DNA of 64,000 nt. Source: Nocardia takedensis NBRC 100417. GTDB lineage: Bacteria; Actinomycetota; Actinomycetes; Mycobacteriales; Mycobacteriaceae. Below the pieces are notes generated by a model, which saw only the letters and a list, made by a program, of their open reading frames with translations, was not told where the DNA came from and did not search any database. Position numbers and translations under genes: made by a program. This document shows positions 1 to 7,619 of the stretch, one piece after another. Position 1 is the stretch's first letter, and every line of letters starts with the position of its first letter. The stretch is from assembly GCF_000308695.1 (NCBI RefSeq), contig NZ_BAGG01000081.1, forward strand, positions 1 to 64,000, in the 5' to 3' direction.

Positions 1-286
1 CCCCTTTCGGCCACGGCGCACCCGCCACCCACCCCAACCAATGCAACCCCTCGGGCAGCTCGAGACTCATCGCCGAACGACTTCGGAGGTCTTGGCCGCC
101 CTCGCCACCGCCGAGTACCTCCTGATTCGGGATCGACGGCGATTAGAACGCACGAAACTGAACTTCCCGAGTCACGTAGATGAATACGAGATGGAACCCG
201 CACGTAACATGGGCACGGCGACGCGCGAAGTTATCCGCGATACAGATCGGCTGTGCGACAGTCGATCCCGACTCGGCGTGCGGGAA

Positions 287-712
287 TCAGTTCGCGTTCT
301 TCGTGCACGCCGAGATGGCGATCTCGGCGCGACGCGGTTGGGCGCTGCCGAGATCGGGGAACGGCGGTGCGGCCTCGCCGAGGGAGTCGGCGGCGATCCG
401 TTCGGCGTCGGTGCGGGTGCCCGCCGCGGCCCAGCCGTAGCGGCCGTCCGCGCCGCGGGCGATGGCGGCGCACCCGTCGGCGAAGCGCTGCACCAGATCG
501 CAGTCGTAGACGCCGCATTCGCGGATGGCCTCGGCGTCGGCCTTGACGCGACTGCTGTGGTCGACGGCGGCGACGACCCGCCCCGTGGACGGCGACAGCC
601 CCAGCGTGCCGTACAGGCTGCCCGCCGCGCCCGCCGAGCCGGGGGCGAATCCGGCGGCCAGGGCCGAGGAGGTGACGGCGACCGCCAGGGCCGATCTGCG
701 CAGCACGGACAC
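287..712 (-). CDS. Secreted DUF4189-type protein
   Basis: The protein has 141 residues. It starts at a GTG preceded by GGGGAG seven or so bases upstream. Residues 1-29 form a signal peptide (basic MSVLRRS start, hydrophobic core, AGAAG cleavage region). The rest carries the small-domain pattern seen in DUF4189 proteins, with GRVVAAVDHSS, three or four cysteines that could pair as disulfides (ECGVYDC, GCAAIARG, ISACT) and a YGWAAAGTRTDAERIA segment. Such proteins are common, exported and of unknown function in nocardiae. Nothing next to it suggests a partner: it lies downstream of the suf operon terminator and is read in the same direction. The gene is sure; the function is unknown. Confidence 0.8.
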   Translation of the reverse strand: MSVLRRSALAVAVTSSALAAGFAPGSAGAAGSLYGTLGLSPSTGRVVAAVDHSSRVKADAEAIRECGVYDCDLVQRFADGCAAIARGADGRYGWAAAGTRTDAERIAADSLGEAAPPFPDLGSAQPRRAEIAISACTKNAN

Positions 713-815
713 GTTATCTCCCCGTTTCGAAACGACTACGGGAAGATCTTGAACCGCCCCGGGCTAAATGTCCAGCAATGCTGTTGGGCGACAAGCCGAT
801 CCCACCCGGAAACGA

Positions 816-846
816 CGAAACCCCCGGTCGCGGACCGGGGGTTTCG
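816..846 (-). terminator. Terminator of the suf operon
   Basis: A perfect 14-bp inverted repeat (816-829 and 833-846) encloses a 3-nt GCG loop. It lies 16 nt beyond the sufT stop codon. The stem reads CGAAACCCCCGGTC on the plus strand, so the transcript of the minus strand forms the same GC-rich hairpin. There is no long U tract, as is usual in actinobacteria. Confidence 0.85.
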
Positions 847-861
847 CGGGTGACCGTCGAA

Positions 862-1254
862 TCAGACGGTGAAGCCGAGCGCGCGCAACTGCTCGCGGCC
901 GTCCTCGGTGATCTTGTCGGGACCCCACGGCGGCATCCAGACCCAGGTGATCTCGAGATCCTCGACCAGGCCGCCGCGCACCAGCGCGTTGCGGGTCTGG
1001 TCCTCGATGACGTCGGTCAGCGGACAGGCCGCCGAGGTGAGCGTCATGTCGAGTTTGGCGATCTCGTTCTCGACCGCGATGCCGTAGACGAGGCCGAGAT
1101 CGACCACGTTGATGCCCAGTTCGGGGTCGACCACATCGCGCATGGCCTCCTCGATGTCCTCGAGGTGTTTGATCTGCTCGGCCGACAGTTCCACGGGCGC
1201 GGCCTCGGCGGCCGGTGTCGTGTCGGTCTGCGGTGTCGTGTCGGTCTCGCTCAT
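862..1254 (-). CDS. sufT: Fe-S cluster assembly factor SufT (MIP18/DUF59 family)
   Basis: This 130-residue protein starts at an ATG that overlaps the sufU stop (ATGA), so the two are translationally coupled. After a low-complexity Thr/Ala-rich N terminus of about 35 residues comes the DUF59 domain. It contains the typical DPELGINVVDLGLVYGI segment and the TSAACPLTDVIEDQ loop, whose Cys is the conserved one of the family. SufT proteins help mature or deliver Fe-S clusters. The place at the end of the suf operon matches Rv1466 of M. tuberculosis. The alternative in-frame start 99 bases upstream would read far into sufU and is rejected. Confidence 0.93.
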   Translation of the reverse strand: MSETDTTPQTDTTPAAEAAPVELSAEQIKHLEDIEEAMRDVVDPELGINVVDLGLVYGIAVENEIAKLDMTLTSAACPLTDVIEDQTRNALVRGGLVEDLEITWVWMPPWGPDKITEDGREQLRALGFTV

Positions 1255-1733
1255 GAGGTAGCCCCGTTCGTGCCCATCGTCGGTCCGGCCTGCTGGGCCG
1301 AGGTTGTCCTGACCACCGCGTCCTTGAACGCCATCCAGCCCAGCAGCGCGCATTTCACCCGCGCCGGGTATTTCGCGACGCCCGCCAGCGCGATGCCGTC
1401 GCCGATCACGTCCTCGTCGCCCTCGACGGTGCCGCGACTGGAGATCATCTCGCTGTAGGAGTCGACCACTTTCAGCGCCTGGGGCACCGACAGCCCGATG
1501 ACCTGATCGGCGAGGATCGAGGTCGCGGCCTGGCTGATCGAGCAGCCCTGCCCGTCGTAGGACACATCGGCCACATCGCCCGCGTCGTCGATGTGCACGC
1601 GCAAGGTCACCTCGTCACCGCAGGTCGGGTTCACGTGGTGCACTTCGGCCCCGAACGGTTCCCGCAACCCGCGATGGTGGGGATGCTTGTAGTGGTCCAG
1701 GATCACTTCCTGGTACATCTGCTCCATGCGCAT
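1251..1733 (-). CDS. sufU: Fe-S cluster assembly sulfur-transfer protein SufU
   Basis: This 160-residue SufU is the zinc-containing sulfur acceptor that takes persulfide from SufS in Gram-positive bacteria. The expected ligands are visible: Cys38 and Asp40 in NPTCGD, Cys64 in GQGCSIS and Cys128 in RVKCALL. The start codon lies 3 nt after the sufS stop, and the end overlaps sufT by 4 nt. The gene order sufS-sufU-sufT equals Rv1464-Rv1465-Rv1466. The C-terminal 20 residues are low complexity. An alternative ATG two codons further in (MEQMYQE) cannot be excluded. Confidence 0.95.
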   Translation of the reverse strand: MRMEQMYQEVILDHYKHPHHRGLREPFGAEVHHVNPTCGDEVTLRVHIDDAGDVADVSYDGQGCSISQAATSILADQVIGLSVPQALKVVDSYSEMISSRGTVEGDEDVIGDGIALAGVAKYPARVKCALLGWMAFKDAVVRTTSAQQAGPTMGTNGATS

Positions 1734-1736
1734 GTT

Positions 1737-2999
1737 CTATGCAACTCCGAAGAAGTCCTGAGCCTTCCGCACGGCCGCCACCAGCGCCTCGACCTCGTCG
1801 AGGGTGTTGTAGACCGCGAAGGAGGCGCGCGCGGTCGCCGCGACGCCGAAGCGGCGGTGCAGCGGCCAGGCGCAGTGGTGCCCGACCCGGATCGCCACGC
1901 CTTGGTCGTCGAGGATCTGCCCGACGTCGTGGGCGTGGATGCCCTCCACCACGAACGCGACGGCCCCGCCGCGCTCCTCGGTGTCGGTGGGACCGATGAT
2001 CCGCACGCCGGGGATCGCGCCGAGCCCTTCGAGGGCGGCGGCGGTGAGCGTCTGCTCGTGGGCGGCCACGGCGTCCATGCCGAGGTCTTCCAGGTAGCGC
2101 ACCGCGGCGCCGAGGCCGATCACCTGCGAGGTCATCGGCACGCCCGCCTCGAACCGCTGCGGCGGCGGGGCATAGGTGCTGTGGTCCATGAACACGGTCT
2201 CGATCATCGAACCGCCGGTGATGAACGGCGGCGTCTGTTCGAGCAGTTCCCGACGCCCGAACAGCACGCCGACACCGGACGGGCCGAGCATCTTGTGACC
2301 GGAGAAGGCGGCGAAATCGACGCCGAGCGCGCGGAAGTCGACGGCCATGTGCGGCACCGACTGGCAGGCGTCGAGCACGACCAGCGCGTCGACGGCCCTG
2401 GCCCGGCGCACCAGTTCGGCCACCGGAGCGACCGCGCCGGTCACATTGGACTGGTGGGTGAACGCTACGACCTTGGTGGCCGGGGACAGCTCCAGCGAAT
2501 CCAGGTCGATGCGCCCGTCGTCGGTGACCCCGTACCACTTGAGGGTGGCACCCGTGCGACGCGCGAGTTCCTGCCACGGAACGAGATTCGCGTGGTGCTC
2601 GAGTTCGGTGATGACGATCTCGTCACCCGCGCCGACATGGAACGGGAACCGGTCGTCGCCGAAGGCGTTGGTCACCAGGTTCAGCGATTCGGTCGCGTTC
2701 TTGGTGAACACGATCTCGTCGGAGTCGACGCCGACGAACCGCGCGATGAGTCCGCGCGCCTGTTCGTAGGCGTCGGTGGCCTCCTCGGCGAGCTGATGCG
2801 CGCCGCGGTGCACCGCGGAATTACTGGTGACCAGGAAGTTCCGCTCGGCCTCGAGCACCTCGACGGGCCGCTGCGAGGTCGCGCCGGAGTCCAGGTACAC
2901 CAACGGCTTCCCGTCCCGGACCGTGCGGCTCAGGATCGGGAAGTCGGCCCGGACCCGGGCCACGTCGAGGGTGCTGCCCTTGACAGGCGCTGCGGTCAT
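1737..2999 (-). CDS. sufS: Cysteine desulfurase SufS
   Basis: The 420-residue PLP enzyme removes sulfur from cysteine and passes it to SufU. The PLP-binding lysine is Lys236 in the FSGHKMLG motif. The catalytic cysteine is Cys376 in RVGHHCAWP, on the loop typical of group II (SufS) desulfurases. The ATG at 2999 (MTAAPVKG) sits one base beyond the sufC stop. The longer frame upstream reads over sufC and is not used. Length and motifs are those of a normal, complete enzyme. Confidence 0.96.
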   Translation of the reverse strand: MTAAPVKGSTLDVARVRADFPILSRTVRDGKPLVYLDSGATSQRPVEVLEAERNFLVTSNSAVHRGAHQLAEEATDAYEQARGLIARFVGVDSDEIVFTKNATESLNLVTNAFGDDRFPFHVGAGDEIVITELEHHANLVPWQELARRTGATLKWYGVTDDGRIDLDSLELSPATKVVAFTHQSNVTGAVAPVAELVRRARAVDALVVLDACQSVPHMAVDFRALGVDFAAFSGHKMLGPSGVGVLFGRRELLEQTPPFITGGSMIETVFMDHSTYAPPPQRFEAGVPMTSQVIGLGAAVRYLEDLGMDAVAAHEQTLTAAALEGLGAIPGVRIIGPTDTEERGGAVAFVVEGIHAHDVGQILDDQGVAIRVGHHCAWPLHRRFGVAATARASFAVYNTLDEVEALVAAVRKAQDFFGVA

Positions 3000-3000
3000 A

Positions 3001-3846
3001 TCAGACTCCGGTGGATGCGGTCTGGGGGATGGCAGTCGGCGAAGCCGACGGGGCGGGTGAGCTCTGGGTGAAGCGGACGTAGCCGTTGGCGTCGAGTTCC
3101 TCGGCCAGTTCCGCACCGCCCTCGGCGACGATGCGGCCGCCGACGAACACGTGCACGAACTGCGGCTGGATGTAGCGCAGGATGCGGGTGTAGTGGGTGA
3201 TCAGCAGCACGCCGCCCGCCACCGGCGTGCCGGTGCCGTCGTCCCAGCCGCGCTCCTTGTAGCGGTTGACGCCTTCGGAGACGATGCGCAGCGCGTCCAC
3301 GTCCAGACCCGAGTCGGTCTCGTCGAGGATGGCGATCTTCGGCTTGAGCAGACCCAGTTGCAGGATCTCGTGGCGCTTCTTCTCACCACCGGAGAAGCCC
3401 TCGTTGACGCTGCGCTCGGCGAAGGCGGCGTCGATCTCGAGTTCGTTCATCGACTCCTTCACCTCCTTGACCCAGGTGCGCAGCTTGGGGGCCTCGCCGC
3501 GGACCGCGGTGGCCGCGGTGCGCAGGAAGTTCGACATCGAGACGCCGGGCACCTCGACGGGGTACTGCATCGCCAGGAACAGGCCCGCCCGCGCGCGCTC
3601 GTCCACCGACATCTCCAGCACGTCCTCACCGTCGAGGGTGATCGAACCGCTGGTCACGGTGTACTTGGGGTGGCCCGCGATGGCATAGGACAACGTGGAC
3701 TTGCCCGAGCCGTTGGGGCCCATGATCGCGTGGGTCTCCCCGGAGCGGACCGTCAGGTCGACGCCCTTGAGGATGCGGATGGGTTCGCCGGACTCGTCCG
3801 GGTTGGCGACCTCGACGTGCAGGTCTTTGATTTCCAGGGTGGTCAT
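3001..3846 (-). CDS. sufC: SUF complex ATPase SufC
   Basis: This 281-residue ABC-type ATPase forms the SufBC2D scaffold complex on which clusters are built. Visible motifs are Walker A GPNGSGKST, the signature SGGEKKR, Walker B with LDETDSGLD, and the switch histidine in LLITHYTRIL. The last 25 residues or so are a Pro/Ser/Ala-rich tail beyond the usual end of SufC; in the operon they run directly up to sufS. The start is an ATG preceded by GGAATCCACC, a weak ribosome site 34 nt after the sufD stop. Confidence 0.96.
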   Translation of the reverse strand: MTTLEIKDLHVEVANPDESGEPIRILKGVDLTVRSGETHAIMGPNGSGKSTLSYAIAGHPKYTVTSGSITLDGEDVLEMSVDERARAGLFLAMQYPVEVPGVSMSNFLRTAATAVRGEAPKLRTWVKEVKESMNELEIDAAFAERSVNEGFSGGEKKRHEILQLGLLKPKIAILDETDSGLDVDALRIVSEGVNRYKERGWDDGTGTPVAGGVLLITHYTRILRYIQPQFVHVFVGGRIVAEGGAELAEELDANGYVRFTQSSPAPSASPTAIPQTASTGV

Positions 3847-3880
3847 CGGGGTGGATTCCTTTGCGGGAGTGTGGTTTCGG

Positions 3881-5089
3881 TCAGGCGCCGATGGCGGCGA
3901 GTTCGGCCTCGATGGCCTCCTCGAGCCGCTGCCTGATCTCGGGGATCGCGATCTTCTGGATGATCTCGTGGAAGAAGCCGCGCACGACCAACCGGCGCGC
4001 CGCGTCCTCCGGGATGCCCCGCGCGCGCAGGTAGAACAGTTGCTCGTCGTCGAAGCGTCCGGTGGCCGAGGCGTGTCCGGCGCCGGCGATCTCCCCGGTC
4101 TCGATCTCCAGGTTGGGCACCGAATCGGCGCGCGCGCCGTCGGTGAGCACCAGATTGCGGTTGACCTCGAAGGTGTCGGTGCCCTCCGCGGCGGCGCGGA
4201 TCAGCACGTCGCCGACCCAGACCGTGCGGGCGTCGCCCTTCGGCGAATCCGGATCACCCTGCAACGCGCCCTTGTAGAGCACGTTGGACTTGCAGTTGGG
4301 CTGCGCGTGGTCGACCAGCAGGCGCTGCTCGAAGTGCTGGCCCGCGTCGGCGAAGTACAGGCCGAGTAGTTCGGCGTCGCCGCCGGGACCGTCGTACTTC
4401 ACGGTGCCGGTCAGCCGGACCAGATCGCCGCCGAGGGTGACCGCGATGTGGCGCAGCGTGGCGTCGCGCCCGAGGCGGGCGTGGTGGGCGGTGGCGTGCA
4501 CCGCGTCGTCGGCCCAGTCCTGCACCGCGACCACCGTCAGCTTGGCGCTGTCGCCGAGCACGAATTCGACGTTCTCGGCGTAGGTTCCGCTACCGCGCTG
4601 GTCGATGACCACGGTGGCGACCGCGAAGGCCCCCAGCCGGATCTGGAAGTGGCCGTAGGCCGTGTGGCCCTCGCCGGGGCCGGTCACCGTGACCAGCACC
4701 GGTTCGGCCGCCTCGGTCTCGGCGGCCAACGAGATCACCGTCGCGGACTCGAAGCCGGAGTACGCCTGCGCGGCCACCCGGTCGGCGGGCACGCCCGCCG
4801 CGCCGAGACGCTCGTCGTCGCGGCCCACCGTCTCCACCAGCACGCCCTCGGGCGCGGTGATCTCGACGCCGGCGGCGCCGTCGCGCGCCGCCGTGCCGTC
4901 GTGCAGGCCGCGCAGCCTGCGCAGCGGGGTGAAGCGCCACTCCTCGTCGCGGCCCGAGGGAACCTCGAAGGCGTTCACGTCGTAGGAGGTGAAGACCTCA
5001 CCCTTGTTCACCGCGGCCGCGGCACCCCGATTCGGAGTCGACCGCACCGGGTTCTCGCCCTCGACCGCTCCGATCACACCGGTCGCCAT
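3881..5089 (-). CDS. sufD: SUF scaffold subunit SufD
   Basis: The protein has 402 residues and forms the SufB partner of the SufBC2D scaffold. The family's right-handed beta-helix core is recognisable by the C-terminal block HASATGRFDDEQLFYLRARGI followed by a helix rich in hydrophobics (RRLVVRGFFHEII). The N terminus has the family's EEWRFTPLRRL segment. The ATG at 5089 overlaps the last base of the sufB stop codon region, so the two are coupled; the frame open further upstream is antisense to sufB and not used. Confidence 0.95.
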   Translation of the reverse strand: MATGVIGAVEGENPVRSTPNRGAAAAVNKGEVFTSYDVNAFEVPSGRDEEWRFTPLRRLRGLHDGTAARDGAAGVEITAPEGVLVETVGRDDERLGAAGVPADRVAAQAYSGFESATVISLAAETEAAEPVLVTVTGPGEGHTAYGHFQIRLGAFAVATVVIDQRGSGTYAENVEFVLGDSAKLTVVAVQDWADDAVHATAHHARLGRDATLRHIAVTLGGDLVRLTGTVKYDGPGGDAELLGLYFADAGQHFEQRLLVDHAQPNCKSNVLYKGALQGDPDSPKGDARTVWVGDVLIRAAAEGTDTFEVNRNLVLTDGARADSVPNLEIETGEIAGAGHASATGRFDDEQLFYLRARGIPEDAARRLVVRGFFHEIIQKIAIPEIRQRLEEAIEAELAAIGA

Positions 5090-6546
5090 CAGCCGACGGC
5101 TCCTTCCATCTGCAGCTCGATGAGCCTGTTGAGTTCCAACGCGTATTCCATCGGCAGTTCCTTGGCGATGGGCTCGACGAAGCCGCGCACCACCATCGCC
5201 ATCGCCTCGTCCTCGGTGAGACCGCGGCTCATCAGGTAGAACAGCTGATCCTCGGACACCTTCGAGACGGTCGCCTCGTGGCCCATGGTGACGTCGTCCT
5301 CGCGGATGTCGACGTAGGGGTAGGTGTCGGAGCGGCTGATCGTGTCGACCAGCAGCGCGTCGCACTTGACCGTCGACTTCGAGCCGTGCGCGCCCTTGTT
5401 GACCTGGACCAGGCCGCGGTAGGAGGCGCGGCCGCCGCCGCGGGCCACCGACTTGGACACGATGGTCGAGGAGGTGTGCGGCGCGAGATGCAGCATCTTG
5501 GCGCCGGTGTCCTGGTGCTGGCCCTCGCCCGCGAACGCCACCGAGAGCACCTCGCCCTTGGCGTATTCGCCGGTCATCCAGACCGCCGGGTACTTCATGG
5601 TGACCTTGGAGCCGATGTTGCCGTCGATCCATTCCATGGTCGCGCCCGCCTCGGCCTTGGCCCGCTTGGTGACCAGGTTGTAGACGTTGTTGGACCAGTT
5701 CTGGATCGTGGTGTAGCGGCAGCGCCCGCCCTTCTTCACGATGATCTCGACCACCGCGGAGTGCAGCGAGTCGGACTTGTAGATCGGCGCGGTGCAGCCC
5801 TCGACGTAGTGGACGTAGGCGTCCTCGTCGACGATGATCAGCGTCCGCTCGAACTGGCCCATGTTCTCGGTGTTGATCCGGAAGTAGGCCTGCAACGGGA
5901 TGTCGACGTGCACGCCCGGCGGCACGTAGATGAACGACCCGCCCGACCACACGGCGGTGTTGAGCGCGGAGAACTTGTTGTCGCCCGCGGGGATCACCGA
6001 GCCGAAGTACTTCTGGAAGATCTCCGGGTGCTCCTTGAGACCGGTGTCGGTGTCGAGGAAGATCACGCCCTGGGCCTCGAGATCCTCGCGGATCTGGTGG
6101 TAGACGACCTCGGACTCGTACTGCGCGGCGACACCGGCGACCAGGCGCTGCTTCTCCGCCTCCGGGATGCCGAGCTTGTCGTAGGTGTTCTTGATGTCCT
6201 CGGGCAGTTCCTCCCAGGAAGCGGCCTGCTTCTCGGTGGAGCGCACGAAGTACTTGATGTTGTCGAAGTCGATGCCCTCGAGGTTGGAGCCCCAGTTCGG
6301 CATCGGCTTGCGGTCGAAGATGCGCAGGGCCTTGAGTCGCTGCTCGAGCATCCACGCCGGTTCGCTCTTCTTGCCCGAGATGTCGCGGACGACGGCTTCG
6401 GACAGGCCGCGCTGGGCACTGGCGCCGGCCACGTCCGAATCGGACCAGCCGTAACCGTAGGTGCCCAGCGAGGCGATCGTCTCCTCCTGGGTCAAGGGCT
6501 GAACCTGGGTCGCGCCAGATTCGCGGCTCGCCGCGGACGTCGTCAT
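5089..6546 (-). CDS. sufB: SUF scaffold subunit SufB, without intein
   Basis: This is a 485-residue SufB, the main Fe-S scaffold subunit. It contains the conserved block STVKCDALLVDTISRSDTYP followed by REDDVTMGHEA, and ends with a SufD-like helix. M. tuberculosis SufB (Rv1461) is interrupted by an intein; the frame here is continuous at the family's normal length, so no intein is present. The ATG at 6546 overlaps the sufR stop. The upstream in-frame extension lies inside sufR and is not used. Confidence 0.96.
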   Translation of the reverse strand: MTTSAASRESGATQVQPLTQEETIASLGTYGYGWSDSDVAGASAQRGLSEAVVRDISGKKSEPAWMLEQRLKALRIFDRKPMPNWGSNLEGIDFDNIKYFVRSTEKQAASWEELPEDIKNTYDKLGIPEAEKQRLVAGVAAQYESEVVYHQIREDLEAQGVIFLDTDTGLKEHPEIFQKYFGSVIPAGDNKFSALNTAVWSGGSFIYVPPGVHVDIPLQAYFRINTENMGQFERTLIIVDEDAYVHYVEGCTAPIYKSDSLHSAVVEIIVKKGGRCRYTTIQNWSNNVYNLVTKRAKAEAGATMEWIDGNIGSKVTMKYPAVWMTGEYAKGEVLSVAFAGEGQHQDTGAKMLHLAPHTSSTIVSKSVARGGGRASYRGLVQVNKGAHGSKSTVKCDALLVDTISRSDTYPYVDIREDDVTMGHEATVSKVSEDQLFYLMSRGLTEDEAMAMVVRGFVEPIAKELPMEYALELNRLIELQMEGAVG

Positions 6547-7349
6547 TCGCCACTCCTTCCGGAGTCGTTCGTCTGTCCCGCCGCGGGCTGTGCGGCGGGG
6601 GTGTTCGAGGATCGGGGTGTCCCGGTGTTCGGGGGGACCAGCAGCGGGACGTGCGTCGTGCAGGCGCAGTCGCCGTTGGCGATCGTCGCGAGCCGCTGGA
6701 CGTGGGTGCCGAGCAGTTCGCGGAAGGCTTCCAGTTCCGCGTCGCACAGTTGCGGGAATTCCTCCGCGACGTGGGCGACCGGACAGTGATGTTGGCATAT
6801 CTGCACACCGGAGCCCACCTTGCGGGTGGTCGCCGCGAAGCCCGCGCCGGTGAACGCCTCGGCGATCTCCTCGGCTTTGGCCTCGGTGCCCTCGGGGGTG
6901 TGCTCGTCGAGCGGGTCGATTCCCTCGACGATGGTGCGCGCGCGTTTGCGCGCGAAATCGGTGAGGGCCGCTTCGCCGCCGACCTCGCCGAGATGCCGCA
7001 GCGCGGCGCCGGCCAGATCGTCGTAGGCGTGGCCGAGGCTACCGCGTCCCTTGGCGGTGAGTTGGTACTGCTTGGCCGGTCGGCCGCGGCCCTTCTGCTG
7101 CCACGGCGCGGAGCGCGCCGCCCTCGCCTGCCCGGAATCGATGAGCGCGTCGAGATGACGGCGCACTCCCGCCGTGGCCAGGCCCAGTGTCGCGCCGATG
7201 GCGTTGGCGGTGATCGGCCCTTCCTCGAGCAGCAACCGCACGATCGCGGCCCTGGTGTGCCCCTCGGTCGCGGCCGGGGCGTGCGAGGACGCGGCGCCGG
7301 CCCCACGACCGGCCCTTTCGTCGTCGTTGCGCAAACCCACGGTTTTCAC
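6543..7349 (-). CDS. sufR: Fe-S sensing repressor SufR
   Basis: This 268-residue protein is counted from the GTG at 7349. A winged-helix DNA-binding domain covers about residues 30-95 (HTRAAIVRLLLEEGPI, GVRRHLDALIDSG). The C-terminal part carries Cys185, Cys189, Cys202, Cys228 and Cys230, the group expected to hold the 4Fe-4S cluster through which SufR senses Fe-S status or NO. It heads the suf operon, as Rv1460 does, and overlaps sufB by 4 nt. The GTG is chosen because a -10-like CACACT sits 6 nt before it and there is no ribosome site, so the mRNA is probably leaderless. A longer frame reaches 7457. Confidence 0.92.
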   Translation of the reverse strand: MKTVGLRNDDERAGRGAGAASSHAPAATEGHTRAAIVRLLLEEGPITANAIGATLGLATAGVRRHLDALIDSGQARAARSAPWQQKGRGRPAKQYQLTAKGRGSLGHAYDDLAGAALRHLGEVGGEAALTDFARKRARTIVEGIDPLDEHTPEGTEAKAEEIAEAFTGAGFAATTRKVGSGVQICQHHCPVAHVAEEFPQLCDAELEAFRELLGTHVQRLATIANGDCACTTHVPLLVPPNTGTPRSSNTPAAQPAAGQTNDSGRSGE

Positions 7350-7360
7350 AACATCAGTGT
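7346..7360 (-). promoter_or_regulatory. SufR operator over the sufR promoter/start
   Basis: On the minus strand the sequence reads ACACT-GATGT-TGTGA. This equals the ACACT-N5-TGTGA site which, from memory, is reported for mycobacterial SufR. It contains the inverted repeat CACA-N7-TGTG (7347-7350 and 7358-7361). It covers both the -10-like hexamer CACACT (7356-7361) and the GTG start codon, so a bound repressor would block transcription directly. Confidence 0.8.
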
Positions 7361-7607
7361 GGCGGAATTCGTTCCCGAAATCTAATAAGGGTGCCCTGAC
7401 CTCACCGGCGGGCCGTGACCTGCGGGTACCCGGCCGCAAGGCGCGTGACCGCCGCAAACGCCTGCTTCATGATCGACGGCGCGGCGACAGTCGCGCGAGC
7501 GGGTGACGCACCGCACACCGAAACCGCCCGTAATGTCCGTATTTCCACCCGTCCGAAGGCGTCCAAGGGCCTTCGGTTCCTGGCCGGGAAGGGGTCGGAC
7601 CATCCGC

Positions 7608-7613
7608 TACGCT
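7608..7613 (+). promoter_or_regulatory. -10 box of leaderless mptB
   Basis: TACGCT is followed by 6 nt and then the GTG at 7620. No Shine-Dalgarno sequence is present. Confidence 0.65.
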
Positions 7614-7619
7614 GGCCCG

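Noticed and set aside
1..286. Possible gene at the left edge
   Set aside because: The frames there have no third-position bias, ribosome site or recognisable protein. I see nothing definite.
5089..6546. Intein in sufB, as in M. tuberculosis
   Set aside because: The frame is continuous at normal SufB length with no insertion.
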